Of a stretch of 64,000 bases of DNA, positions 56,516 through 63,152 are shown piece after piece. Below the pieces are notes generated by a model that saw nothing but the letters and a program-made list of their open reading frames with translations, ran no database searches and was not told the origin of the DNA. The stretch covers positions 248,001 to 312,000 of the forward strand of contig CAWHOW010000026.1 in assembly GCA_963831005.1 (NCBI GenBank). Direction: 5' to 3'. The position numbers were made by a program, and so were the translations under genes. This stretch comes from CAWHOW01 sp963831005 (GTDB taxonomy: Bacteria > Bacteroidota > Bacteroidia > Bacteroidales > CG2-30-32-10). Position 1 is the stretch's first letter. Every line of letters starts with the position of its first letter.

Positions 56516-57301
56516 CTAAAGACTACTAATAAATGAAACAATTATATTCAATACAATTTCTTTTGCCTGCAAATGTGGAATATGTCCGCAATTAGGAATA
56601 TGATTTATATCAGCTCTTGGTGAATATTTTTTAATTGATTCCAATTGTGCAACCGACCCATATTGATCTTCTTGTCCCTGTATAGCCAGAAAAGGAATTT
56701 TAATCTGTTTTGCATATTCTTCGATATTCCATTTTCTGAATTCAGGTTGCAGCCAGGTATCTGCCCAACCATGAAACATAGAATCTGTTTTCTCGCCATG
56801 ATATTTATAAAGCAGGTCTTTTAGTTTTCCTTCCTCAAATTGTTTTACAGCTTCCCGGATGCCTTGAACGGAAATATCTTCAATGAACTGATGCGATGCT
56901 TCAGTTATTATCCCGATTATATTTTCCGGAAAGCTTCCTGCATGAATGATAGCAATTGAACCACCATCGCTATGACCAATTAGTATTTTGTTATACTTTT
57001 CAATTTCAAGTTGTTTGAATAGATCAGGAAGCGCTTTCTGCGCCTGTATATGCATAAAATCCCACCCACGGGGATTTTTTAATTCGTCTGATTTTCCATG
57101 CCCTTCCCTGTCGCATAATAAAGCGGGGCAATTTGTTTTTTCACAAAGCATAGCAGGAAAATCTTTCCATTGTTCAATGCTTCCCAATCCTTCGTGAAGA
57201 AAAACCAATAATGGCCTGCCTTCCTGTAGCAATGATTTGTTTAAAAACTCAAAGTGAATATTTACACTATCAATCTTTGTATATCCTTCTTGTCTTTCCA
57301 A
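56516..57301 (-). CDS. Alpha/beta-hydrolase
   Basis: The 261-residue cytoplasmic enzyme has the hydrolase fold with oxyanion region LVFLHEGLGSIEQW, nucleophile Ser in GHSDGGS, acidic residue in QGQEDQYG and His in NCGHIPH near the end. The HEGLGS sequence in place of HGxxGS is typical of a Bacteroidetes subgroup. The cap domain is small. Natural substrate is unknown. It is encoded upstream of the SRPBCC/GyrI-like gene on the same strand with a 42-bp gap. Confidence 0.9.
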   Translation of the reverse strand: MERQEGYTKIDSVNIHFEFLNKSLLQEGRPLLVFLHEGLGSIEQWKDFPAMLCEKTNCPALLCDREGHGKSDELKNPRGWDFMHIQAQKALPDLFKQLEIEKYNKILIGHSDGGSIAIIHAGSFPENIIGIITEASHQFIEDISVQGIREAVKQFEEGKLKDLLYKYHGEKTDSMFHGWADTWLQPEFRKWNIEEYAKQIKIPFLAIQGQEDQYGSVAQLESIKKYSPRADINHIPNCGHIPHLQAKEIVLNIIVSFISSL

Positions 57302-57415
57302 AAGCTTAAAACTTAATATTTGCAGGCCAACTTATAACTTCAATTTTATAGTTTTACAATTACTGTTTTGTGTACAGATTGCTTCACTATTAATTGACAG
57401 GCAAAATTAAGAAAA

Positions 57416-57519
57416 TTATAACTTTATCCTTCTCGCTATACCATAAATGGTACAATAGCCATTGCCGGTGGCTGAATCGGCATTGGTAACTATGGTTACT
57501 CTTTTGTTTTCCACTATAG
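57416..57519 (-). pseudogene. Detached duplicate of the 3' end of the 57840-58238 gene
   Basis: Read on the minus strand these 104 bp encode (S)IVENKRVTIVTN, ADSATGNGYCTIYGIARRIKL and a stop. They match the last about 34 codons of the complete gene at 57840-58238 with a few differences (Lys/Arg, Thr/Ala, Ile/Thr changes). Similarity ends sharply at 57519. There is no upstream coding part, so this is a fragment left by duplication. The two copies flank the palindrome island at 57532-57829. Confidence 0.85.
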
Positions 57520-57531
57520 ATGTAACAGGTC

Positions 57532-57829
57532 GCCCCGATGGGGCTATCCGCCAGCCGGCGGATAAAACATTTTCTATAAACAGATCGTCCCGCTGGGACT
57601 ATACAGTAAACGGGATTAATTTCCGCATTATGAATTGCCACGACCTTTAGGTCGTGGTTAACAAAAACAAAGAAAATAAGGGCTTTAGCCCAAAACAATA
57701 AAGAATATTAAATGTGGAAATCTATCCCGTGCGCAGTATAAATAATATAAACTCCGTAGGAGTAAACTGTTTATAGAATTAATTACAAATGCATCATTAG
57801 CTCCATAGGAGCGACCTGAATTTGGTCGG
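57532..57829. repeat. Palindrome island with a framing 10-bp inverted repeat
   Basis: Small palindromes lie in a chain: GCCCC-GAT-GGGGC (57532-57544), TCCGCC-AGCC-GGCGGA (57547-57562), GTCCC-GCT-GGGAC (57587-57599), then the CCACGACC-TTTA and GGGC-TTTA units at 57638-57691, ACTCC-GTA-GGAGT (57751-57763), GCTCC-ATA-GGAGC (57800-57812) and CGACC-TGAATTT-GGTCG (57813-57829). CTATAAACAG (57574-57583) is perfectly inverted as CTGTTTATAG (57767-57776). No protein is encoded. Confidence 0.85.
57638..57691. repeat. Two TTTA-centred palindromes inside the island
   Basis: CCACGACC-TTTA-GGTCGTGG at 57638-57657 is identical to 39563-39582. GGGC-TTTA-GCCC at 57680-57691 matches the unit at 39605-39616 except for its centre, and shares stem sequence with 11835-11850. 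Confidence 0.85.
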
Positions 57830-57839
57830 ACAACAATGA

Positions 57840-58238
57840 TTATAACTTTATTTTCCTCGCTATTCCATAAATAATGCAATACCCATTGCCCGTGGCTGAA
57901 TCGGTATTGGTTACAATAGTTACCTTTTTGTTTTCCACTATAGCCAGATCGGAACTGCCTGTTAAAAGGAATTTGCTGAAAGAACCTGCATACGAATTAA
58001 GTATTTCGCCCGAAACCATTTGTTCTATAGCGGCGGTATCGGTTATAAGGAAAAGAGTAGTGCTTTTAAATGCTGAGCTTCCGGCAAAGAACCTAAGTTC
58101 GGCCATAGCTACACTCCATGCATAACCTTTGCCGGGGGCGGGGAGTTGAGGAATATCAATAGCAATGCTATTAGCGGTTTTTAGTTGCGCTGTGGTAAGT
58201 GTTAGTTTAAATGTAGTGAAGGAGGTTGTTGTTGCCAT
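57840..58238 (-). CDS. Unrecognised small protein, last gene of the LytTR cluster
   Basis: The 132-residue protein begins MATTTSFTTFKLTLT and is beta-rich without a signal peptide or known motif. Its composition (Ala, Thr, Ser and Ile strands, few charges until the end) resembles small structural or capsid-like proteins, but no homology is claimed. A detached copy of its C-terminal part lies 320 bp downstream beyond a palindrome island. The genes at 58462 and 59269 precede it on the same strand, so the three are probably a unit, although the 223-bp gap contains repeat DNA. Confidence 0.65.
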   Translation of the reverse strand: MATTTSFTTFKLTLTTAQLKTANSIAIDIPQLPAPGKGYAWSVAMAELRFFAGSSAFKSTTLFLITDTAAIEQMVSGEILNSYAGSFSKFLLTGSSDLAIVENKKVTIVTNTDSATGNGYCIIYGIARKIKL

Positions 58239-58277
58239 GTTTATTAATTTATGGTATATAACCTTATCTTTTTTATT

Positions 58278-58440
58278 AACTTTTCTCCTTGATGAGAAAA
58301 GTTACAAAAGAATCAAGAAAATCCGAAACTGCTGGCACACATGCTATCGCACGCTCGTCGGATTTTCAGGCCGACGCTCTTTTTCTGCTTTGCAGAAATC
58401 CGTTTTTCTGCTTACTGCTGCTGCCTATTGCCTACTTTTA
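58278..58440. repeat. Hairpin-rich intergenic segment
   Basis: AACTTTTCTC (58278-58287) pairs with GAGAAAAGTT (58294-58303). Next GAAAATCCGA (58316-58325) pairs with TCGGATTTTC (58358-58367). The tail (58408-58440) contains CTGCTTACTGCTGCTGCCTA, the same heptanucleotide-type words as the 34-kb repeats. No gene is seen in the 223-bp gap. Confidence 0.6.
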
Positions 58441-58461
58441 ACTTCTGTTCTTTAACTTGCA

Positions 58462-59256
58462 CTACAGCAACGGCGTAGTAAACGGACCGTTCCAGGGGCC
58501 ATCTAAATTAGGATGTTTGCTTTTTGCCCAGCGGAAAAACAATACTGCCATTTTAAGCGGTTCTACTGCATTTGCCGCCAGCAGGGGGATATTTGCCGTA
58601 AGGGCTACGGTAGGTAATAAAAAATTGGCCCTTGATGAATGCGCTATAGTTAATCGCGGATCGGTGGCATGAGTGGGCAGTCCCGATGTTCCCGAATTGA
58701 ACACGCCAATGGCGTACTCAAGCAAATCGTAGCCTTCAAGCTTATGGGCGCGACCGCTTTCGGCTATTTCAGGATAAGCTTTAATGTGAATAATACCTCC
58801 TGCTTCGGGTATAATTTTAACGTAAACCGGTTCTTTGGTTGCTATTGTTTTATCTGCTTCTTTGGTTTTAGCAGTAACTAAAATATGTGTTCCTGTTGAA
58901 GGCACCGCCAATGTTGCCGGAAGATTAAAAGTGCTGCAATCCAATGAAGTTAAATTTAAAGTGGCCCTTATTAATTCAATCAGTTTGTTTTCTCTTGCAT
59001 ACTTTACGGTTTTTGAAATAATACCTTTCAGATCGGTTCCAATATCGGTAGTATAGCTTCCTTTTTTATCCGAAAATAAAGCATATTTTGCGTTCCACTG
59101 CGTAAATATGCCCTGCCAGAAAGTAACCGCAGTGCCGGGCCAGTTAAAACGCGCTGCATTGGTGGGCGAACCTAAAGTAAGGTAAGGGGTAGTGCGGTTT
59201 ATGTAGGTATGAAAACCTGGAACGTCTTCCGGTATAATAGAGTGATGTTCTGTCAT
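58462..59256 (-). CDS. Unrecognised 264-residue protein
   Basis: No signal peptide or membrane helix is present. The N-terminus (EHHSIIPEDVPGFHTYINRTTPY) leads into a helical region (about 45-105), then a beta-type region with the pattern of a small Ig-like domain near 180-264, closing with LFFRWAKSKHPNLDGPWNGP. I recall hypothetical Bacteroidetes proteins with a similar arrangement (helical front, Ig-like end with a RW..GPW motif), but cannot name a family. It is 12 bp downstream of the heptad-repeat frame at 59269-59718 and upstream of the 132-residue gene. Confidence 0.65.
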   Translation of the reverse strand: MTEHHSIIPEDVPGFHTYINRTTPYLTLGSPTNAARFNWPGTAVTFWQGIFTQWNAKYALFSDKKGSYTTDIGTDLKGIISKTVKYARENKLIELIRATLNLTSLDCSTFNLPATLAVPSTGTHILVTAKTKEADKTIATKEPVYVKIIPEAGGIIHIKAYPEIAESGRAHKLEGYDLLEYAIGVFNSGTSGLPTHATDPRLTIAHSSRANFLLPTVALTANIPLLAANAVEPLKMAVLFFRWAKSKHPNLDGPWNGPFTTPLL

Positions 59257-59268
59257 AACATTGTTTTT

Positions 59269-59718
59269 TTAATTAATATTTATAAGTGATTTTTTAGTGA
59301 AAATACTGTATAGTTTCTCTGAAATACTTCGTAGTTTGCCGTTGTTGCTTGCAAGTTGCGGGTGATTGCTTGCAAGCAGTGTGGTATAACTAGCAAGTTG
59401 AATGGTATAACTAGTAAGTTTACAGCTATAACTAACAAGTTGATAATTATAACTAGCAAGTTTACACTTATAACTAGCAAGCTTACACCTATAACTAGCA
59501 AGCTTACGATTATAACTAGCAAGCAACGGGTTGGAACTTGCAAGCAGCGGGTCGGAACTTGCAAGCAACGGAGCTCTGCTTGATAGCAGCACGGTTAAAC
59601 TTGCAAGCAACGGCACTTTACTTGTTAGTATCGTGAATAAACCTGCAAGCCGACCAGATAAACTTGGAAGCAAAGAGGAAGAACTTTTTAGTTTCGTTAT
59701 GTTATCAGTTGGAAACAC
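59269..59718 (-). CDS. Heptad-repeat protein candidate (Leu-Ala-Ser repeats)
   Basis: A 149-codon frame, starting at GTG, consists of about nineteen heptapeptides in unbroken register, core (K/L)LASYxx. Leu at the second position is kept in almost every unit including degenerate ones at both ends, and is encoded by both CTT and CTA. The frame ends 12 bp before the next gene on the same strand. Against coding: no ATG start, no ribosome-binding site evident, and other frames are also open because the unit is 21 bp. If made, the protein would be a long regularly repeating rod or solenoid. Function unknown. Confidence 0.4.
   Translation of the reverse strand: MFPTDNITKLKSSSSLLPSLSGRLAGLFTILTSKVPLLASLTVLLSSRAPLLASSDPLLASSNPLLASYNRKLASYRCKLASYKCKLASYNYQLVSYSCKLTSYTIQLASYTTLLASNHPQLASNNGKLRSISEKLYSIFTKKSLININ
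59311..59709. repeat. 21-bp minisatellite array C
   Basis: Nineteen units hold exactly 21-bp phase from 59311 to 59709 with no indel, though sequence drifts between them: units 4-10 share TATAACTAGC with AAG, units 11-18 share AACTTGCAAGC. The palindromes CTTGCAAG or AAGCTT recur inside units. It coincides with the heptad-repeat frame. Confidence 0.92.
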
Positions 59719-59833
59719 TATAAATTATTACTGTTTAATGGTGAATACCGGGTTCGATTTAAATTGACGTGGTGAAAATATATAGAAACATCCGTTTAAA
59801 AACAAATAGTACGTGAACGGTGCAAAATAGCAC

Positions 59834-60181
59834 TTAACCCCTTATTATTAATGGAAATAACAAAACAAGTTTTTTGAACTTATCTTTTGCATTTTTCGAT
59901 ATGGGTACTTCTTCACCATCAATAGTTTTCAGCGCCAGCGACCTGCCATCCATGTAATAACGTACCACAAAGTTCATATTTACTATGTGCGAGCGGTGGG
60001 TTTTAATAAACACTTTCCTGTTCAGTTGCTTCATCGCGTTTTTTATTTTTAGCTTGCTGTACGCGCACTCCTTGCCGAAATAGAAAACCTGTATATAATT
60101 GCCTATCGACTTTATGTGGGTTATATCGGCAGGGTTTTCGAGTTTAAGATTGTTGTTGTTTTCGTTTTTCATAGCCTTCAT
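59834..60181 (-). CDS. Stand-alone LytTR DNA-binding protein
   Basis: The 115-residue protein consists of a LytTR domain only (ADITHIKSIGNYIQVFYFG, VFIKTHRSHIVNMNFV, VPISKNAKDKFKKL), without the usual receiver domain. LytTR proteins bind DNA through a beta-fold and commonly regulate surface or extracellular functions. It lies upstream of the heptad-repeat frame and the two unrecognised genes, all on the minus strand, and is the natural candidate for their regulator. Without a receiver it may be controlled by its own level or by a ligand. Confidence 0.88.
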   Translation of the reverse strand: MKAMKNENNNNLKLENPADITHIKSIGNYIQVFYFGKECAYSKLKIKNAMKQLNRKVFIKTHRSHIVNMNFVVRYYMDGRSLALKTIDGEEVPISKNAKDKFKKLVLLFPLIIRG

Positions 60182-60215
60182 AAATTTTATTAAACCAAGC
60201 TTATTAAAAGTTTCA

Positions 60216-60308
60216 TGGCTAAAGCCAAATAGTAAGTGGCTTGCTATTTAACCCCAGACTTAAGTCTGGGGTTATGCCGGTAGTCCATTAATTAAGGACT
60301 TTAGTCCT
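60216..60308. repeat. Composite three-palindrome element, copy 2
   Basis: TGGC-TAAA-GCCA (60216-60227), the perfect 24-bp palindrome with arms AACCCCAGACTT (60250-60273, identical to 11869-11892) and AGGAC-TTTA-GTCCT (60295-60308) follow the order of copy 1. The plus-strand gene at 60438 follows, but its likely promoter is downstream of the element. Confidence 0.85.
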
Positions 60309-60396
60309 GAAATGATTTTATTAAACCTGAATTGGTTTATTATTTATGAAGGTTAGGATTTAAAAGGGATAAACCCTGATATATCTAAATTAATGT

Positions 60397-60404
60397 TAAA
60401 TTTG
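60397..60404 (+). promoter_or_regulatory. -7 promoter element and ribosome-binding site of the 60438 gene
   Basis: TAAATTTG at 60397-60404 fits TAnnTTTG. The start codon at 60438 is preceded by AAGGAG at 60427-60432 with a 5-base spacer, an unusually good Shine-Dalgarno sequence for this window. No clear TTG is seen at -33. Confidence 0.45.
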
Positions 60405-60437
60405 TGCTTATTTTAATTATTAAATTAAGGAGTTACC

Positions 60438-62933
60438 ATGAAAAAACAACTATTCTTGATCGCAATGCTTGCCATTATTGGCTTGATCGCAAATGCACAA
60501 TGGACATTATTGAACTCAAATACTTCTAATAATTTACATTCGGTTTTTTTCATTGATGCTTATACTGGATACGCTGTTGGTACAGGTGGACTTATTATTA
60601 AAACAATTGATGGGGGGATATCTTGGACTCCTCAAGTTTCTCACACGAGTGATTCTTTAAATTCTGTTTTCTTTGTCAATCCTAATATTGGGTTTGCGGT
60701 TGGTCAGAATGGTACTATACTTAAAACTACAAATGGCGGAACAACTTGGTCGAGCCAAGTTTCCAACACAACTAATTATTTATTTTCTGTTTCTTTTACA
60801 AATGTAAATCAAGGAAATATTGTCGGGTTCAGTGATATATTCCTGCATACATCAGATGGAGGAAATACATGGACAAGTCAAACAGGACCTTTAGGAAATA
60901 TACCATACGCAATGTCTTTGTCATTCTGCAACAATGATACTGGTTACGCTGTAGGTGCATATACTTCTTTTTATACCACCACTGATGGAGGAAATAATTG
61001 GACTGGAAATACAATAATTAATGCAACTACTACACCTTACCCACATTTACGTAGCGACTATTTTATAAACAGCAAAAATGGTTATGCCGTAGGCGAGAAC
61101 TATTACGGTAGTTCTCCCAGTAAAGAACTTATATTAAAAACTACGGATGGCGGAAATAATTGGACTGATTTAACCACTTATTCTTTTAGCACTTTGAACT
61201 CTGTTTGGTTTATTGACACCGATACTGGTTATGCTGTTGGCGAAAGTGGAACATTAATAAAAACAATGGATGGCGGAAGTAACTGGAATAATAATAACAA
61301 TTCCGGCATTATAACCACATTAAATTCTGTTTTCTTTCTTAATGATGCCAATGTGGGTTATATAGTTGGGAATAATGGCCAAATATTAAAATACGGTTCG
61401 TGTGGTAATTCAAAACCAACAATAACAAAACAACCTGTTGGAGTAACTAAATGCGCAGGTGAAAATATCACTTTAGGTGTAACCGCATCAAATGCAAAAT
61501 TGTTTCAATGGCAGAAAAACGGAATAGATATAACAAGTGCAATAGATAGTATTTATACCATAAATTCTGTAGCTTTAGCTGATTCAGGAAATTACACCTG
61601 TATTGTAAAAACTTCTTGTTTAAATAGTGATACAAGTAATATTGCTAAAATAACAATTAAAAATACCCCAGTAGCAAATGCAGGAAACAATATTAATGCC
61701 TGTAAAGGTGGATCAATTATTTTAACAGCTTCGGGTGGCGACACATATTCCTGGAGTAACGGAATAACTCAAGGGGTTCCTTTTATTACCAATTCTTCTG
61801 CTACTTATACTGTTACTGTTTCTTTAATGAATGGTTGCAGTTCAACTGCTAGTGTAAATGTTTCTGTTTACTCTTTAGCAATTAACACGTACAATAGTAA
61901 TCAGTTCACAACCTGCGGAACTTCTGTTACTTTAAGCACAACCAATAATTATACAGGTTCGGGGATTCTCATATATAACTGGTCACCTACAAGCGGATTA
62001 AACTCTGCCAGTATTGCAAGTCCATTAGCAAACCCAGGTTCTACAACCACTTATATGGTTACTTTAACATCCTCCGAAGGCTGTGTTGCCACTAATCAGG
62101 CAACAGTTACACTAACACCATTGCCTGCCGAGCAAATTTGCTATGTCGAATTTGATTCAGCAACTTCTAAGAACAGTATTAACTGGGCAACCAACCTTCC
62201 TGCAAATATTGACAGCGTTCATATTTATTCCGAAACATCAACAAATGTATGGAGCAGGATAGGTTCTGCTGCCGCGAGCCAGGCTCATTTTATTGATATG
62301 AATTCAAACCCGCAAATTCAATCATACAGTTATAGAATTTCTGTAAAGGATACCTGTGGCATAGAAACTGATACTTCAACATTGCAAACTACAATTACAC
62401 TTGTAATTTCTTATTTCCCTATCACAAACACAGTTGGTTTTACTTGGTCGCCTTATCAGGGTTTGTCGGTTCCTAATTATTATATATATGGAATCGCAAA
62501 TAACGGTGCAGAAACACTTATTGGAAGCGTACTTGGTAATCAATATTCTTATAATTATCCAAACCCAAGTTCTGCATATGTAAGATATTTTGTAGGCTTT
62601 AATACACCTACATGTTCGAGCAAAACCAATCATCTTGTAAAATCAAATATTGTGCAGGCAGCTACCGGAATAATAGAAACTGCAGGAATAAATAATTTGG
62701 TTTCTGTTTATCCAAACCCTGTTACCGATAATTTGCAAATAGAAATTAATTCAGAAGTGAGAAGTGAGAATGCAGATGTAAGGATATACGATGTGGTCGG
62801 TAATTTGTTTATTGAAAAGAATATTACTACTAATAAAACCACCCTTGATGTTTCAAACTTTGCAAGTGGCGTTTACTTTGTAAAGGCAACAACAGAAAAA
62901 GGGGTAGTTGTTAAGAAGTTTGTAAAGGAGTAA
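60438..62933 (+). CDS. Secreted YCF48-repeat/Ig-like protein with T9SS sorting domain
   Basis: The 831-residue protein has a signal peptide (1-20), about seven YCF48/BNR-type repeats (20-320; GYAVGxxGTILKTTNGG hallmarks), an Ig-like domain (about 328-410, SGNYTCIVKTSC), a repeat similar to the Ig-like units of the giant protein at 3733 (GGDTYSWSNGITQGVPF), further beta domains, and a T9SS sorting domain (VYPNPVTDN to KKFVKE). It is expected on the cell surface. A sorting-domain segment (INSEVRSENAD) is encoded by heptanucleotide-like DNA (agaagtg repeats) as in 36636. It is a relative of the 13392 protein but keeps the sorting domain. Confidence 0.88.
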   Translation: MKKQLFLIAMLAIIGLIANAQWTLLNSNTSNNLHSVFFIDAYTGYAVGTGGLIIKTIDGGISWTPQVSHTSDSLNSVFFVNPNIGFAVGQNGTILKTTNGGTTWSSQVSNTTNYLFSVSFTNVNQGNIVGFSDIFLHTSDGGNTWTSQTGPLGNIPYAMSLSFCNNDTGYAVGAYTSFYTTTDGGNNWTGNTIINATTTPYPHLRSDYFINSKNGYAVGENYYGSSPSKELILKTTDGGNNWTDLTTYSFSTLNSVWFIDTDTGYAVGESGTLIKTMDGGSNWNNNNNSGIITTLNSVFFLNDANVGYIVGNNGQILKYGSCGNSKPTITKQPVGVTKCAGENITLGVTASNAKLFQWQKNGIDITSAIDSIYTINSVALADSGNYTCIVKTSCLNSDTSNIAKITIKNTPVANAGNNINACKGGSIILTASGGDTYSWSNGITQGVPFITNSSATYTVTVSLMNGCSSTASVNVSVYSLAINTYNSNQFTTCGTSVTLSTTNNYTGSGILIYNWSPTSGLNSASIASPLANPGSTTTYMVTLTSSEGCVATNQATVTLTPLPAEQICYVEFDSATSKNSINWATNLPANIDSVHIYSETSTNVWSRIGSAAASQAHFIDMNSNPQIQSYSYRISVKDTCGIETDTSTLQTTITLVISYFPITNTVGFTWSPYQGLSVPNYYIYGIANNGAETLIGSVLGNQYSYNYPNPSSAYVRYFVGFNTPTCSSKTNHLVKSNIVQAATGIIETAGINNLVSVYPNPVTDNLQIEINSEVRSENADVRIYDVVGNLFIEKNITTNKTTLDVSNFASGVYFVKATTEKGVVVKKFVKE

Positions 62934-62936
62934 AAT

Positions 62937-63152
62937 AGGAAAGAGTGAAATAGTAAAATAGGGGGTGGCTCTCTGTATCCTTTGTGCCTGCTCCGTGCTC
63001 TCTGTGTTTAGCTTCTTTTAAAATCAGCGTAAATCAGTATTTCCAGTGTCATCAGCGTTCCTATTAAAGAACTGTAAACGGTAATACCGATAACTGATAA
63101 CCGCTGACCGATTACAATTTCCTTATGCAATTTAGGGGTCTGCTTCTTTTCA
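62937..63152. other. Intergenic low-complexity DNA
   Basis: The region contains CTCTGTG- and GGTAAT/GATAAC-type short repeats (63078-63115 holds several 7-bp-spaced words related to those at 34048). No gene or terminator is recognised. Confidence 0.5.

Noticed and set aside
57390..57879. Open frames across the palindrome island
   Set aside because: They consist of palindrome DNA and a duplicated gene end; similarity to the true gene is limited to the 3' part, so I record a pseudogene fragment only.
59740..59770. A tRNA-like GGTTCGATT word
   Set aside because: No acceptor stem or cloverleaf could be folded around it.
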